Shown piece by piece: positions 1 to 11,039 of a stretch of DNA of 64,000 nt (position 1 is the stretch's first letter; every line of letters begins with the position of its first letter). The stretch lies in assembly GCF_009189165.1 (NCBI RefSeq), contig NZ_CP045118.1:2170001-2234000 (forward strand), written 5' to 3'. The notes below the pieces were generated by a model that was not told the DNA's origin, did not search any database, and saw only the letters and a list, made by a program, of their open reading frames with translations. Made by a program: the position numbers and the translations under genes. The DNA comes from Pseudomonas sp. SCB32 (GTDB lineage Bacteria; Pseudomonadota; Gammaproteobacteria; Pseudomonadales; Pseudomonadaceae).

Positions 1-728
1 TTTCTGGCGAAGTTTTCCCCGGTGAAGCGCGGGCTGAAGCGGCGGTAGTCATCCTCGGCGAAGTCATCCGGGCTTTTCAGCGCGCCGGTGAGGAAGCCGC
101 GCCCCAGCGGGCTGTAGGGGACGAAGCCGATGCCCAGGCGCCGGCAGGTGTCCAGTACGCCGTTTTCCTCCGGATCGCGGGTCCACAAGGAGTATTCGCT
201 TTGCAGGGCGGTGATCGGGTGGACCTTGTGCGCGCGCTCCAGGGTTTCGGTCGAGGCCTCGCTCAGCCCCAGGTAGCGCACCTTGCCGGCCCATACCAGC
301 TCCGCCATGGCGCCGACGGTTTCCTCGATGGGCACCGTGGGGTCGACGCGGTGCTGGTAGTAGAGGTCGATATGGTCGGTGCCCAGGCGTTTCAGGCTGT
401 CCTCCACGACTTGCCGCACGTACTCCGGTCGACCATTGGCGCCCCGGCTCGTGGGTTGGTCGGGGTTGCGCACCAGGCCGAACTTGGTGGCCAGGAAGGT
501 CTGTTCGCGCTTGCCTTTCAGTGCTCGTCCGAGCAGTTCTTCATTGGTGTGCGGACCGTAGACGTCGGCGGTGTCGAGCAGCGTGACGCCCAGCTCCAGG
601 GCGCGGTGCAGGGTGGCGACGGATTCCTTCTCGTCGCTGCCGGTGGTGTAGAAGTCGGACATGCCCATGCAGCCGAGGCCGATGGCGGAAACGCTGGGGC
701 CCTGCGGGCCGAGGCGGCGGGTTTTCAT
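1..728 (-). CDS. Aldo/keto reductase (3' end beyond window)
   Basis: This NAD(P)H-dependent cytosolic oxidoreductase reads on the minus strand from the ATG at 728 and is still open at position 1, so about 242 residues are visible and the C-terminus is missing. The N-terminus ([19 protein letters not shown]) is typical of the YajO/IolS-like aldo/keto reductases. The catalytic tetrad is visible as D52 and Y57 (in LLDTADVYG), K82 (ATKFG) and H126 (YYQHRVDP). It is divergent from a LysR gene at 844, which is the usual arrangement for a regulator and its target. The substrate cannot be inferred. The family call is secure. Confidence 0.9.
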   Translation of the reverse strand, partial: MKTRRLGPQGPSVSAIGLGCMGMSDFYTTGSDEKESVATLHRALELGVTLLDTADVYGPHTNEELLGRALKGKREQTFLATKFGLVRNPDQPTSRGANGRPEYVRQVVEDSLKRLGTDHIDLYYQHRVDPTVPIEETVGAMAELVWAGKVRYLGLSEASTETLERAHKVHPITALQSEYSLWTRDPEENGVLDTCRRLGIGFVPYSPLGRGFLTGALKSPDDFAEDDYRRFSPRFTGENFAR

Positions 729-843
729 GCTCAGTTCTCCGGTAAGTGGGGAGGCGGATTCATTCTTGTTGTTTGGCTTGCGTGGATAAACCGGCGGATT
801 GCGGTTTAACTATTTGCTCTGCACGAATAATCGGAGTCCCGTC

Positions 844-1743
844 ATGGATCGCTTGCAGGCCATGCAGGTATTTGCCCGCATCGTCGAACTCAAGGCCTTC
901 GGCAAGGCGGCGGACAGCCTGCAGTTGCCGCGCGCCAGCGTGACCCAGCTGATCCAGCAGCTGGAGTCGCACCTGGGGGTACAGCTGCTGCGCCGCACCA
1001 CCCGCCAGGTCAGCGTCACCCCTGACGGCCAGGCCTACTACGAACGCTGCGTGCGGCTGCTGGAGGATCTGGAGGAGGCGGAGAACTGCTTCTCCGACTC
1101 GCCGGAAAACCCGCGCGGCAAGCTGCGGGTAGACCTGCCCAGTTCGCTGGGGCGGCTGGTGGTGATCCCGGCGCTGCCGGCGTTCTGCCGCCGCTATCCG
1201 CTGATCGAGCTGGAGCTGAGTCTCAGCGACCGCCAGGTGGACCTGGTGCGCGAGGGGGTGGATTGCGTGCTGCGCGCCGGCGATCTACCCGATTCCAGCC
1301 TGGTGGGCCGGCGCATCGCCGAACTGGAACAGCTCAGCTGCGTGAGCCGTTCGTACCTTGAGGAATACGGCTTGCCGGAGCATCCGGAGCGGCTGGCCGG
1401 GCATCTGGCGGTGAATTACCAGTCGGCCTCCAGCGGGCGCATCTTCGACCTGGAGTTTCGCTTCGACGGCGAACTGCGCACGCAGCGGCTGCCCAGCCGG
1501 ATTACCGTGAACAACGCCGACGCCTATATCGCGGCCTGCCGCGCGGGATTCGGGCTGATCCAGGCGCCGCGCTACCACCTGTGCGATGGGCTGGCCAGCG
1601 GCGAGCTGGTGGAGGTGCTGGAGCAGTGGCGTCCGCCGCCGTTGCTGCTGAGTGTGCTGTATCCGGTGCGACGGCAGATGTCGCGGCGCTTGCGGGTGTT
1701 TTCTGATTGGTTGGCGCAGGTGTTTGCGGAGCGGAGTTGGTGA
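844..1743 (+). CDS. LysR-family transcriptional regulator
   Basis: A 299-residue LysR-type regulator of normal family length. Residues 1-60 form the winged HTH (AFGKAADSLQLPRASVTQLI), and residues about 90-295 form the periplasmic-binding-like effector domain of the CrgA/AaeR-like group. An upstream in-frame ATG at 799 would add 15 residues, but MDRLQAMQVF is the standard LysR start, so 844 was chosen. It is divergent from the aldo/keto reductase, with 115 bp between the two starts. It most likely controls that gene and itself (inference). The effector is unknown. Confidence 0.88.
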   Translation: MDRLQAMQVFARIVELKAFGKAADSLQLPRASVTQLIQQLESHLGVQLLRRTTRQVSVTPDGQAYYERCVRLLEDLEEAENCFSDSPENPRGKLRVDLPSSLGRLVVIPALPAFCRRYPLIELELSLSDRQVDLVREGVDCVLRAGDLPDSSLVGRRIAELEQLSCVSRSYLEEYGLPEHPERLAGHLAVNYQSASSGRIFDLEFRFDGELRTQRLPSRITVNNADAYIAACRAGFGLIQAPRYHLCDGLASGELVEVLEQWRPPPLLLSVLYPVRRQMSRRLRVFSDWLAQVFAERSW

Positions 1744-1811
1744 GGGTTGCTTTGCGGGACGACATGGCTTTTGTAGGAGGGGGCCTTGTCCGCGATGCTT
1801 TTCGTTTCTGG

Positions 1812-2640
1812 TTTGGGTGTCTCTGCGCCGCTTCGGTGTGCGCGGGGACTTTTTGTTTCGCCCCCTCGGGCGAGTCCCTTTTGTCAAACGTCGGATAGCC
1901 GCCCTCACAAAAGGAACCAAAAGGTCTTGCCCCTGCATCCGGTTTTTCGCTTAGGCGAAAAATTCCCTCGCTCCATCGGAGTTTCAGGGGCCCGAACTAG
2001 GCGTCCCCCCGACGAAGGGCCATCCCTGGCCCATCGCGGCTCTCGCGGCATCCATGTCGCTCAACCCCTGAAACTCCGACTCCGCTCGGCCTCCTGAAGG
2101 GGCGCTTCGGAGTGCACGGAGGTTTCTCTGGAAGTCTTCAAGAGCAAAAACAAAGCGTCCTGCTCCGCGCTGCTTTTGCTCCCGGTAGGAGCGGAGTTTC
2201 TCCGCGAAGGCCTGCCATTGCACCTGCGTTGCAGGATGGACACCCGTAGGGCGAATAACGCGCAGCGTTATCCACCTTGATGGGTTTCGCTTCGCTCTAC
2301 GCCATCCTACGAAGAGCCATCCAGCATGAAGCAGCCAGAGTTTCAGGCGCGCGCAGAGTCCCGTCAGGAGGCCAAGTGGAGGTATTGCGCAGAGGGGCGA
2401 GCGGCATGGATGCCGCGAGAGGCGTAGAGGGCCAGGGATGGCCCTTGTACGCCGACCCTCGGAGCGATACCGGAAGGAGGGAAGTCTGAGCGAAGCGAAG
2501 ACCCGGATGTCGGGACGAGACCTTTGGTTACTTTGCGTGGGGCGGCCATCCGTCGTTTGGCAAAGTGACTCGCCCGAGGGGGCGAAACAAAATCGCTCAG
2601 CAAACGCCGAAGCGGCGCATACACGCCGAACCAGAACCCA
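1812..2640. repeat. Composite interspersed repeat, copy 1 (two opposed arms)
   Basis: Non-coding. The left arm (about 1812-2110) contains TTTCGCCCCCTCGGGCGA, a CAAAAGG-type hairpin, CATCCGG and CCTCGGCCTCCTGA-like blocks. The right arm (about 2358-2640) is a diverged version in the opposite orientation. The middle (about 2110-2358) carries a REP-like motif and a GTAGGGCGAATAACGC/CGCTTCGCTCTACGCC block. The whole unit reappears, reverse complemented and collinear, at about 29312-30135. A single left-type arm lies at about 17473-17800. Short open frames here are low-complexity and not convincing genes. No transposase is present. The mobilising mechanism is unknown. Confidence 0.8.
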
Positions 2641-2801
2641 GGGCCCCCGGACAAAGTCCGCTCCCAAGGATGGACCGGCATTTGAGTATCCCGACCAATC
2701 CACTCAGACAAGTCGTGCTAGGATTTGCCCCCGGCCCCGATTCCTCGGGCGGTGTTGGCACTCCGCCAACGCTGCCACCCCTCACCAGAAGGATCCAAGC
2801 A

Positions 2802-3302
2802 ATGGCTCAAGTTACCCTCAAGGGCAATCCGGTTTCCGTCGATGGCAAGCTGCCGCAGAAAGGCGAGCAGGCTCCGGCCCTCAAACTGGTCGCTGGCGAC
2901 CTCTCCGACGTCTCCCTGGAAAACTACGCCGGCAAGCGCAAGGTGCTGAACATCTTCCCCAGCGTCGACACCCCGACTTGCGCCACCTCCGTGCGCAAGT
3001 TCAACGCTGAAGCGAGCAAGCTGGCCAACACCGTGGTGCTGTGCGTTTCCGCCGATCTGCCGTTCGCCCAGGCGCGCTTTTGCGGCGCCGAAGGCCTGGA
3101 GAACGTAGTCAACCTGTCCACCCTGCGTGGCCGCGAGTTCCTCGCCAACTACGGCGTGGCCATCTCCAGCGGTCCGCTGGTTGGCCTGGCTGCCCGCGCA
3201 GTGGTCGTACTGGACGAGCAGAACAAGGTGCTGCACAGCGAGCTGGTCGGCGAAATCGCCGATGAGCCGAACTACGCCGCCGCCATCGCCGCGCTGAACT
3301 GA
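2802..3302 (+). CDS. tpx: Thiol peroxidase Tpx
   Basis: A 166-residue atypical 2-Cys peroxiredoxin that reduces hydrogen and alkyl peroxides using thioredoxin, in cytoplasm or periplasm. The peroxidatic Cys is C60 in [10 protein letters not shown] and the resolving Cys is C94 in QARFCGAEG, at the spacing known for E. coli Tpx (61 and 95). The ATG at 2802 follows AGAAGGA. An upstream in-frame extension to 2565 runs into repeat DNA and lacks homology to the family. It lies just upstream of the mux efflux operon, as I remember for P. aeruginosa. The gene is intact and confidently identified. Confidence 0.96.
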   Translation: MAQVTLKGNPVSVDGKLPQKGEQAPALKLVAGDLSDVSLENYAGKRKVLNIFPSVDTPTCATSVRKFNAEASKLANTVVLCVSADLPFAQARFCGAEGLENVVNLSTLRGREFLANYGVAISSGPLVGLAARAVVVLDEQNKVLHSELVGEIADEPNYAAAIAALN

Positions 3303-3329
3303 TACTCCTGCGCCGATGATGCAACCGGG

Positions 3330-3347
3330 CCGACCCCGCAGGGTCGG
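3330..3347 (+). terminator. Possible hairpin terminator after tpx
   Basis: Perfect 7-bp stem CCGACCC/GGGTCGG with a CGCA loop, 28 bases after the tpx stop. No U-tract follows, so it may be only an attenuator or a 3' stabilising hairpin. It separates tpx from muxA. Confidence 0.35.
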
Positions 3348-3411
3348 TCCGGCCGGCCGGAACCCTTCCGGCCGATCCAGGCCGCAACGTCCTGGAAAAT
3401 TCGTAACCTCC

Positions 3412-3439
3412 GGTAAATCAAAGGTAAATAGCGGGTAAA
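3412..3439 (+). promoter_or_regulatory. Three GGTAAA direct repeats at 11-bp spacing upstream of mux operon
   Basis: GGTAAA occurs at 3412, 3423 and 3434, so each copy is exactly one helical turn from the next. Direct repeats at 11-bp phasing are the usual target form of OmpR/PhoB-type response regulators. The array lies 64 bp upstream of the preferred muxA start. In E. coli the related mdtABC operon is controlled by the OmpR-family regulator BaeR. No two-component genes are in this window, so the regulator is not identified. Confidence 0.5.
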
Positions 3440-3502
3440 GAGACTATGCCTGCGGCCTCGCTGTGCTTATCGTTCAGCCTCGCTATTCTCACAATTTTCG
3501 CC

Positions 3503-4810
3503 ATGACGACGACCATGACCCCAAGCAACGGAACGCCCTCGAAACTCCGCACCCTGCGGCCCTGGCTCTTCACCGCGATCATTTTCGCCGGTGTGGTGGG
3601 TCTGATCATGTGGCTGCATTCGACGTCCAGCGGGGCGCCGGCAGCCCAGGGCGGCGGGCGTGGCGGGCGGCCGAGTCCGGGGCAGATGGCAGCGGGGCAG
3701 GGCGCGGCGGTGACCGTCAGCGTCGCGCCGGCCGTCAAGGGTGATCTGCCGGTGCACTACCACGCGCTGGGCACCGTCACGGCCTACAACACGGTCAACG
3801 TCCGCGCGCGGGTCAGCGGCCAGTTGGTCAAGGTGCCGTTCCAGGAGGGCCAGGAAGTGAAGGCCGGCGACGTGCTGGCGGTGATCGACCCACGGCCGTT
3901 CCAGGCTGCGCTGGACCAGGCCCAGGGCACCCTGCAGCAGAACCAGGCGCAACTGAAGAACGCGCAGATCGACCTGGCGCGCTACAAGGGCCTGTATGCC
4001 GAGGACTCCATCGCCAAGCAGACCCTGGATACCCAGGATGCGCTGGTGCGCCAATACGAAGGCACCCTGAAGACCAACGAGGGGCAGGTCGCCGACGCCA
4101 AGCTGAATCTCGAGTTCACCCAGGTGCGCGCGCCCATCTCCGGTCGCGTCGGCCTGCGCCAGGTGGACGTGGGCAACCTGGTCACTTCCGGTGATACCAC
4201 GCCGCTGGTGGTGATCACCCAGGTCAAGCCGATCTCCGTGGTGTTCAGCCTGCCGCAGCAGCAACTCGGCACCATCGCCCGCGAGCTCTACAGCGACCGG
4301 ACGGTGCCGGTCCAGGCGATGGACCGCAACCAGAACCAGACCCTGGCTACCGGCGTGCTGAAGACCCTGGACAACCAGATCGACACCACCACCGGCACGG
4401 TCAAGCTCAAGGCCGGCTTCGAGAACGACGACCACAAGTTGTTCCCCAACCAGTTCGTCAACGTCCGCCTGCTCGCCGAGACCCTGCAGGGCGTGCTGAC
4501 CATTCCGGCCAACGCCGTGCAGCGCGGCAACGATGGCACCTACGTGTACAAGGTCGGCGACGAGACCAAGGCCAAGCGCCAGCTCGTGACCCTGGGCACC
4601 AGCGAGGGTGAGCGGGTCGTGGTCACCGAGGGCCTGAAGGAGGGCGACCGCGTGGTCGTCGAAGGTACCGACCGCCTGCGCGACGGCATGCGCATGAACA
4701 TCGTCACTGCCGACGCCAAGGCCCGCGCCACCAGTGAGGACGGCGACAAGAGCGGCGCCAAGCCATTCGGCTCGGACAGCCCGGCCCAGGACAGCGGTAA
4801 GAGCGAATGA
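3503..4810 (+). CDS. muxA: RND efflux periplasmic adaptor MuxA (MdtA family)
   Basis: Membrane-fusion protein linking the RND pumps MuxB/MuxC to the outer-membrane channel OpmB. One N-terminal transmembrane anchor ([18 protein letters not shown]) is followed by a Gly-rich linker, the lipoyl halves ([14 protein letters not shown] and [13 protein letters not shown]), an alpha-hairpin between them and the beta-barrel. The length from 3503 is 435 residues. The frame is open from an ATG at 3446, but those 19 extra residues look like upstream DNA, so the MTTTMTPSN start is preferred with moderate confidence. The stop overlaps the muxB start (ATGA), which makes this the first gene of muxABC-opmB. 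Confidence 0.93.
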   Translation: MTTTMTPSNGTPSKLRTLRPWLFTAIIFAGVVGLIMWLHSTSSGAPAAQGGGRGGRPSPGQMAAGQGAAVTVSVAPAVKGDLPVHYHALGTVTAYNTVNVRARVSGQLVKVPFQEGQEVKAGDVLAVIDPRPFQAALDQAQGTLQQNQAQLKNAQIDLARYKGLYAEDSIAKQTLDTQDALVRQYEGTLKTNEGQVADAKLNLEFTQVRAPISGRVGLRQVDVGNLVTSGDTTPLVVITQVKPISVVFSLPQQQLGTIARELYSDRTVPVQAMDRNQNQTLATGVLKTLDNQIDTTTGTVKLKAGFENDDHKLFPNQFVNVRLLAETLQGVLTIPANAVQRGNDGTYVYKVGDETKAKRQLVTLGTSEGERVVVTEGLKEGDRVVVEGTDRLRDGMRMNIVTADAKARATSEDGDKSGAKPFGSDSPAQDSGKSE

Positions 4811-7800
4811 ACCCGTCACGCCTGTTCATCCTGCGGCCGGTCGCCACCACGCTGTTGATGGTGGCGATCCTGCTGTCGGGGATCATTGCCTATCGCTTCC
4901 TGCCGATCTCGGCACTGCCGGAGGTGGACTACCCGACCATCCAGGTGGTGACCCTGTACCCCGGCGCCAGCCCGGACATCATGACCTCGTCGGTCACCGC
5001 GCCGCTGGAGAACCAGCTGGGGCAGATTCCCGGTCTCAATGAAATGTCCTCCACCAGCTCCGGTGGCGCCTCGGTGATCACCCTGCAGTTCAGCCTGCAG
5101 GTGAACCTCGACGTGGCCGAGCAGGAAGTGCAGGCGGCGATCAACACCGCGCAGAGCCTGCTGCCCAAGGACCTGCCGAACCAGCCGGTGTACAGCAAGG
5201 TGAACCCGGCGGATGCGCCGATCCTGACCCTGGCGGTGATGTCGGCGGACATGCCGCTGCCGCAGATCCAGGATCTGGTGGACACTCGTCTTGCACAGAA
5301 GATTTCGCAGATTTCCGGCGTCGGCCTGGTCAGCATCAGCGGCGGCCAACGCCCGGCGGTGCGCATCCGCGCCAACCCGGCGGCCCTGGCATCGGCCGGC
5401 CTGAGCCTGCAGGACCTGCAGACCACCGTCACCAACAACAACCTCAACGGCCCCAAGGGCAGCTTCGACGGCCCGACCCGCTCGGCGACCCTGGACGCCA
5501 ATGACCAACTCAAGTCCGCCGACGCCTACCGCGACCTGATCATCGCTTACAAGAACGGCTCGCCATTGCGCGTGCGCGATGTCGCCAGCGTCGAGGACGA
5601 TGCCGAGAACGTGCGCCTGGCTGCCTGGGCCAACAATACGCCGGCGGTGGTGCTGAACATCCAGCGCCAGCCGGGCGCCAACGTCATCGAGGTGGTGGAC
5701 AGCATCAAGCGGATGCTGCCGCAGCTGCAGGCGAACCTGCCGGGCAGCCTCGAAGTGACGGTGCTCACCGACCGCACCACGACCATTCGCGCCTCCGTGG
5801 CGGACGTGCAGTTCGAGCTGTTCCTCGCCGTCTGCCTGGTGGTGATGGTCACCTTCCTGTTCCTGCGCAACATATCGGCGACCCTGATCCCCAGTTTCGC
5901 CGTGCCGTTGTCGCTGATCGGCACCTTCGGCGTGATGTATCTCGCCGGCTTCTCGATCAACAACCTGACGCTGATGGCGCTGACCATCGCCACCGGTTTC
6001 GTGGTGGACGACGCCATCGTCATGGTGGAGAACATCGCCCGCTACCTGGAGCAGGGCGACTCGCCGCTGGATGCCGCGCTCAAGGGCTCCAAGCAGATCG
6101 GCTTCACCATCATCTCGCTGACCTTCTCGCTGATCGCCGTGCTGATCCCGCTGCTGTTCATGGGCGACGTGGCCGGCCGGCTGTTCCGCGAGTTCGCCAT
6201 CACCCTGGCGGTGGCCATTCTCATCTCGGGCTTCGTCTCCCTGACCCTGACGCCGATGCTCAGCGCCAAGCTGCTGCGCCACGTCGAGCCGGAGAACGAA
6301 GGGCGCTTCGCCCGCGCCGCCGGGCGCTTCATCGAGCACATGATCGAGCGTTACGCGGCCGCGCTGCGCGTGGTCCTGCGTCACCAGCCGCTGACCCTGC
6401 TGGTGGCCATCGCCACCCTGGCGTTCACCGCGCTGCTCTACGTGGCCATGCCCAAGGGCTTCTTCCCGGTGCAGGACACCGGGGTGATCCAGGGTATCGC
6501 CGAGGCGCCGCAGTCGATCTCCTTCCAGGCCATGGCCAACCGGCAGCAGGACCTGGCCAAGGTGGTGCTGCAGGACCCGGCGGTGGAAAGCCTGTCGTCC
6601 TTCATCGGCGTCGACGGCACCAACGCCACGCTCAACACCGGGCGCCTGCTGATCAACTTGAAGCCCCATGCCGACCGCGATGTCACGGCCACCGAGGTGA
6701 TCCAGCGCCTGCAACCGGAGCTGGACAAGGTCGCCGGGATCCGCCTGTACCTGCAGCCGGTGCAGGACCTGACCATCGAAGACCGCGTGGCCCGCACCCA
6801 GTACCAGTTCACCCTGCAGGACGCCGACCCACAGGTGCTGTCGGAGTGGGTGCCGAAACTGGTGGACCACCTGGAGCAGCTGCCGGAGCTGGTCGATGTC
6901 GCCAGCGACTGGCAGGACAAGGGCCTGCAGGCCTACATCAACATTGATCGCGACACCGCCTCGCGACTGGGCGTGAGCCTGTCGAGCATCGACAGCGTGC
7001 TGTACAACGCCTTTGGCCAGCGACTGATCTCCACCATCTTCACCCAGGCCACCCAGTACCGCGTGGTGCTGGAGGTGGCGCCGGAATTCCAGATCGGCCC
7101 GCAGTCGCTGGACAACCTCTACGTGCCCGCCAGTGACGGTACCCAGGTGCGCCTGTCGAGCCTGGCGAAGGTCGAGGAGCGCCATACCCTGCTGGCGGTC
7201 AACCACATCGCCCAGTTCCCGGCGGCGACCATCTCCTTCAACCTGGCCAAGGGCGTCGCCCTCGGCGAGGCGGTGCAGGCGATCCGTGGCGTCGAGTCGC
7301 AGATGGACCTGCCGCTGAGCCTGCAGGGCAGCTTCCGCGGCGCGGCCCAGGCCTTCGAATCGTCGCTGTCGAACACCCTGCTGCTGGTGCTGGCGTCCAT
7401 CGTCACCATGTACATCGTGCTGGGCATTCTCTACGAGAGCTTCATCCACCCGGTGACCATCCTCTCCACGCTGCCCTCGGCGGGCGTGGGCGCGCTGCTG
7501 GCGCTGATGCTCTCGGGGCAGGAGATCGGCATCGTGGCGATCATCGGCATCATCCTGCTGATCGGCATCGTGAAGAAGAACGCGATCATGATGATCGACT
7601 TTGCCCTGGACGCCGAACGCAACGAGGGCAAGCCGCCCCATGAAGCGATCTACCAGGCCTGCCTGCTGCGCTTCCGGCCGATCCTGATGACCACCATGGC
7701 CGCCTTGCTCGGTGCGCTGCCGCTGATGCTCGCCGGCGGTGCCGGCGCCGAACTGCGTCGGCCGCTGGGCGTGACCATGGTCGGCGGCCTGCTGCTCAGC

Positions 7801-7929
7801 CAGTTGCTGACCCTGTTCACCACGCCGGTGATCTACCTGTACTTCGACCGACTCGCCACGCGCTGGGCCGCCTGGCGCGGTCGCCATGGCCTGGACGTGA
7901 ACAGCATCGACCCGGCGGAGCGCGGGTGA
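4807..7929 (+). CDS. muxB: RND multidrug efflux permease MuxB (MdtB family)
   Basis: A 1040-residue inner-membrane RND transporter, proton-driven, with the usual 12 transmembrane helices and two large periplasmic loops. The N-terminus [16 protein letters not shown] is the TM1 signature of MdtB/MuxB proteins. TM4 carries the proton-relay Asp pair in [12 protein letters not shown], and [14 protein letters not shown] marks TM10. MdtB-type proteins work as a heteromultimer with the adjacent MdtC/MuxC. The start overlaps the muxA stop and the stop overlaps the muxC start, so translation is probably coupled. The length is normal and there are no breaks. Confidence 0.95.
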   Translation: MNPSRLFILRPVATTLLMVAILLSGIIAYRFLPISALPEVDYPTIQVVTLYPGASPDIMTSSVTAPLENQLGQIPGLNEMSSTSSGGASVITLQFSLQVNLDVAEQEVQAAINTAQSLLPKDLPNQPVYSKVNPADAPILTLAVMSADMPLPQIQDLVDTRLAQKISQISGVGLVSISGGQRPAVRIRANPAALASAGLSLQDLQTTVTNNNLNGPKGSFDGPTRSATLDANDQLKSADAYRDLIIAYKNGSPLRVRDVASVEDDAENVRLAAWANNTPAVVLNIQRQPGANVIEVVDSIKRMLPQLQANLPGSLEVTVLTDRTTTIRASVADVQFELFLAVCLVVMVTFLFLRNISATLIPSFAVPLSLIGTFGVMYLAGFSINNLTLMALTIATGFVVDDAIVMVENIARYLEQGDSPLDAALKGSKQIGFTIISLTFSLIAVLIPLLFMGDVAGRLFREFAITLAVAILISGFVSLTLTPMLSAKLLRHVEPENEGRFARAAGRFIEHMIERYAAALRVVLRHQPLTLLVAIATLAFTALLYVAMPKGFFPVQDTGVIQGIAEAPQSISFQAMANRQQDLAKVVLQDPAVESLSSFIGVDGTNATLNTGRLLINLKPHADRDVTATEVIQRLQPELDKVAGIRLYLQPVQDLTIEDRVARTQYQFTLQDADPQVLSEWVPKLVDHLEQLPELVDVASDWQDKGLQAYINIDRDTASRLGVSLSSIDSVLYNAFGQRLISTIFTQATQYRVVLEVAPEFQIGPQSLDNLYVPASDGTQVRLSSLAKVEERHTLLAVNHIAQFPAATISFNLAKGVALGEAVQAIRGVESQMDLPLSLQGSFRGAAQAFESSLSNTLLLVLASIVTMYIVLGILYESFIHPVTILSTLPSAGVGALLALMLSGQEIGIVAIIGIILLIGIVKKNAIMMIDFALDAERNEGKPPHEAIYQACLLRFRPILMTTMAALLGALPLMLAGGAGAELRRPLGVTMVGGLLLSQLLTLFTTPVIYLYFDRLATRWAAWRGRHGLDVNSIDPAERG

Positions 7930-10900
7930 TGAACCTCTCCCGCCCGTTCATCCTGCGCCCGGTCGCCACCAGCCTGCTGACCCTGGCGCTGATGCTGGCC
8001 GGCATCCTGTCCTTCGGCCTGCTGCCGGTGGCGCCACTGCCCAACGTGGATTTCCCCACCATCATGGTGCAGGCGGCGCTGCCCGGCGCCAGCCCGGAAA
8101 CCATGGCATCCACCGTGGCAACGCCGCTGGAGCGCGCGCTCGGGCGCATCGCCGGGGTCACCGACATGACCTCCAGCAGCTCGCTGGGCAACACCACCAT
8201 CGTCGTGCAGTTCGACCTGTCCAAGGACATCGACGGCGCGGCGCGCGAGGTGCAGTCGGCGATCAACGCGGCGATGAGCCTCCTGCCCACCGGCATGCCG
8301 AACAACCCGACGTACCGCAAGGCGAACCCGTCGGACATGCCGATCATGATCCTCACCCTGACCTCGGACACCTACTCCCGTGGGCAGATGTACGACCTCG
8401 CCTCGACCATCGTGTCGCCCAAGCTGTCGCAGGTGAAGGGCGTGGGCCAGGTGAGCATTGGCGGCTCCTCGCTGCCGGCGGTGCGGATCGACGTCAACCC
8501 GGACCAGCTCAGCCAGTACGGCATTTCCCTAGACAACGTGCGCACGGCCATCGCCAACACCAACGCCGACGGCCCCAAGGGCGCGCTGGAGTTCGGCGGG
8601 CGCCACTGGCAGGTGGATTCCAACGACCAGTTGCGCAAGGCCAGCGAGTACGCGCCGCTGATCGTCCACTACAACGCCAGCAACGGCGCGGCGGTGCGCC
8701 TGAAGGATGTGGCCAAGGTCAGCGATTCGGTGGAAGACGTGCGCAACGCCGGCTTCTCCGACAACCTGCCGGCGGTACTGCTGATCATCACCCGCCAGCC
8801 GGGCGCCAACATCATCGAGGCCACCGACGCCATCCACGCGCAGCTGCCGATCATCCAGGACGTGCTCGGCCCGCAGGTGAAACTGTCGGTGATGGACGAC
8901 CGCAGCCCATCGATCCGCTCCTCCCTGGATGAGGCCGAGCTGACCCTGATCGTCTCGGTGATGCTGGTGATCCTGGTGGTCTACCTGTTCCTGCGCAACG
9001 GCCGCGCCACGCTGATCCCCAGCCTGGCGGTGCCGGTGTCGCTGGTGGGCACCTTTGCGGTCATGTACCTGTGCGGCTTCTCGCTGAACAACCTGTCGCT
9101 GATGGCGCTGATCATCGCCACCGGCTTCGTGGTGGACGATGCCATCGTGGTGGTGGAGAACATCGCCCGGCGCATCGAGGAGGGCGACCCACCACTCAAG
9201 GCGGCGATCCGCGGCGCGCGCGAGGTGAGCTTCACCGTGCTGTCGATGACCCTGTCGCTGGTGGCGGTGTTCATTCCGCTGCTGTTGATGGGCGGCATCA
9301 CCGGGCGTCTGTTCCGCGAGTTCTCGGTGACCCTGGCAGCGGCCATCCTGGTCTCGCTGGTGGTGTCCCTGACCCTGACGCCGATGCTCTGCGCGCGTCT
9401 GCTCAAGCCCATCGAGCGATCGCCGAAGGCGTCGATGACGCGCGAGAGCAACCGCTACTTCGTCGCCTTCATGCTGCGCTACCGCGCCAGCCTGAGCTGG
9501 GCGCTGGAGCACTCGCGGCTGATGGTGGTGATCCTGCTGGGCTGTATCGCGCTGAACTTCTACCTGTTCGTGGTGGTGCCCAAGGGCTTCCTGCCGCAGC
9601 AGGACTCCGGGCGCCTGCGCGGCTTCGCGGTGGCCGACCAGAGCATCTCGTTCCAGGCGCTGGACCAGAAGATGGCGCAGTTCCGCACCATCCTCTCCGC
9701 CGATCCGGGAGTGGAGAACGTGGTGGGCTTCGTCGGCGGTGGCAAGTGGCAGTCGAGCAACACCGGCTCCTTCTTCGTCACCCTGAAGGATATTGGTCAG
9801 CGCGATTCGGCGGAGGTCATCGTCAATCGCCTGCGCAAGCAGCTGGCGAAGATTCCCGGCGCCACGCTCTACCTGCAGGCCGGCCAGGACGTGCGCATCG
9901 GCGGCCGGCAGAGCAACGCCCAGTACGAATTCACCCTGCGCAGCGATGACCTGGTCCTGCTGCGCGAGTGGGGACCCAAGGTCGAGGCGGTGCTGAACAA
10001 GATTCCGCAGCTGGTGGACGTCAACAGCGACGCCCAGGACAAGGGCGTGCAGAGCCGCCTGGTGATCGACCGCGACCGCGCCGGCAGCCTCGGCGTCAAC
10101 GTCTCCGAAGTGGACGCGGTGCTGAACAACTCCTATGGCCAGCGCCAGATTTCGACCATCTTCAACCCGCTGAACCAGTACCACGTGGTGATGGAGGTGG
10201 ATCAGCCCTACCAGGAGTCGCCGGAGGAGCTGCGCCAGGTCTACGTGATTGGCAGCAACGGCCAGCGCGTGCCGCTGTCGGCCTTCACCCATGTGGAGCC
10301 GAGCCGCGCGCCGCTGACGGTCAACCACCAGGGGCAGTTCGCCGCGACCACCTTTTCCTTCAACCTGGCGCCCGGCGCGCTGATCGGCCCGGCCCGCGAC
10401 GCGGTGATGGCGGCGCTGGAGCCGCTGCACCTGCCCATCGATATCCAGGCCACCTTCGAGGGCAACGCCGGCGCGGTGCAGGACACCCAGAACAACATGC
10501 CCTGGCTGATCCTGCTGGCGCTGGTGGCGGTGTACATCGTGCTCGGCATCCTCTACGAGAGCTATGTGCACCCGCTGACCATCCTCTCGACGCTACCGTC
10601 CGCCGGGGTCGGGGCCATGCTGACGCTGATGCTGTTCCGCACCGAGCTGTCGCTGATCGCGCTGATCGGGGTGATCCTGCTGATCGGCATTGTGAAGAAG
10701 AACGCCATCATGATGATCGACTTCGCCCTGGACGCCGAACGCACCCTCGGACTGTCGCCGCGCGATGCGATCCTGGAAGCCTGCATGAAGCGTTTCCGGC
10801 CGATCATGATGACCAGCCTGGCCGCCATCCTGGGCGCGCTGCCGCTGATCTTCGGCGTCGGTGGCGATGCCGCGCTGCGCCGCCCGCTGGGCATGACCAT

Positions 10901-11039
10901 CGTCGGCGGCCTGATCGGCAGCCAGCTGCTGACCCTGTACACCACCCCTGTCGTCTACCTCTACCTCGACCGCCTGCGCCATTGGGTCAACAAGAAGCGC
11001 GGCGTGCGCACCGATGGCGCCCTGGAGACACCCGTATGA
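7929..11039 (+). CDS. muxC: RND multidrug efflux permease MuxC (MdtC family)
   Basis: A 1036-residue partner RND subunit of MuxB, with the same architecture: TM1 [17 protein letters not shown]4 Asp pair in [12 protein letters not shown] and TM10 [14 protein letters not shown]. The ATG at 7929 shares its A with the TGA stop of muxB. A GTG three bases upstream is also possible. In the MdtBC system the two permeases form a mixed trimer in which one subunit supplies most of the proton translocation. MuxBC probably does the same (family knowledge). The stop overlaps the opmB start. Confidence 0.95.
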   Translation: MNLSRPFILRPVATSLLTLALMLAGILSFGLLPVAPLPNVDFPTIMVQAALPGASPETMASTVATPLERALGRIAGVTDMTSSSSLGNTTIVVQFDLSKDIDGAAREVQSAINAAMSLLPTGMPNNPTYRKANPSDMPIMILTLTSDTYSRGQMYDLASTIVSPKLSQVKGVGQVSIGGSSLPAVRIDVNPDQLSQYGISLDNVRTAIANTNADGPKGALEFGGRHWQVDSNDQLRKASEYAPLIVHYNASNGAAVRLKDVAKVSDSVEDVRNAGFSDNLPAVLLIITRQPGANIIEATDAIHAQLPIIQDVLGPQVKLSVMDDRSPSIRSSLDEAELTLIVSVMLVILVVYLFLRNGRATLIPSLAVPVSLVGTFAVMYLCGFSLNNLSLMALIIATGFVVDDAIVVVENIARRIEEGDPPLKAAIRGAREVSFTVLSMTLSLVAVFIPLLLMGGITGRLFREFSVTLAAAILVSLVVSLTLTPMLCARLLKPIERSPKASMTRESNRYFVAFMLRYRASLSWALEHSRLMVVILLGCIALNFYLFVVVPKGFLPQQDSGRLRGFAVADQSISFQALDQKMAQFRTILSADPGVENVVGFVGGGKWQSSNTGSFFVTLKDIGQRDSAEVIVNRLRKQLAKIPGATLYLQAGQDVRIGGRQSNAQYEFTLRSDDLVLLREWGPKVEAVLNKIPQLVDVNSDAQDKGVQSRLVIDRDRAGSLGVNVSEVDAVLNNSYGQRQISTIFNPLNQYHVVMEVDQPYQESPEELRQVYVIGSNGQRVPLSAFTHVEPSRAPLTVNHQGQFAATTFSFNLAPGALIGPARDAVMAALEPLHLPIDIQATFEGNAGAVQDTQNNMPWLILLALVAVYIVLGILYESYVHPLTILSTLPSAGVGAMLTLMLFRTELSLIALIGVILLIGIVKKNAIMMIDFALDAERTLGLSPRDAILEACMKRFRPIMMTSLAAILGALPLIFGVGGDAALRRPLGMTIVGGLIGSQLLTLYTTPVVYLYLDRLRHWVNKKRGVRTDGALETPV

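Noticed and set aside
1984..2711. Open frames of 115 and 239 codons on the minus strand in the composite repeat
   Set aside because: They track the repeat sequence; the reading frame is not kept between copies at 2.3, 17.6 and 29.5 kb.
3467..4819. A 450-codon open frame on the minus strand opposite muxA
   Set aside because: Antisense shadow with no family features.
4816..7887. A 1023-codon open frame on the minus strand opposite muxB
   Set aside because: His/Gln/Arg/Asp-rich composition typical of the antisense of GC-rich genes; muxB is certain.
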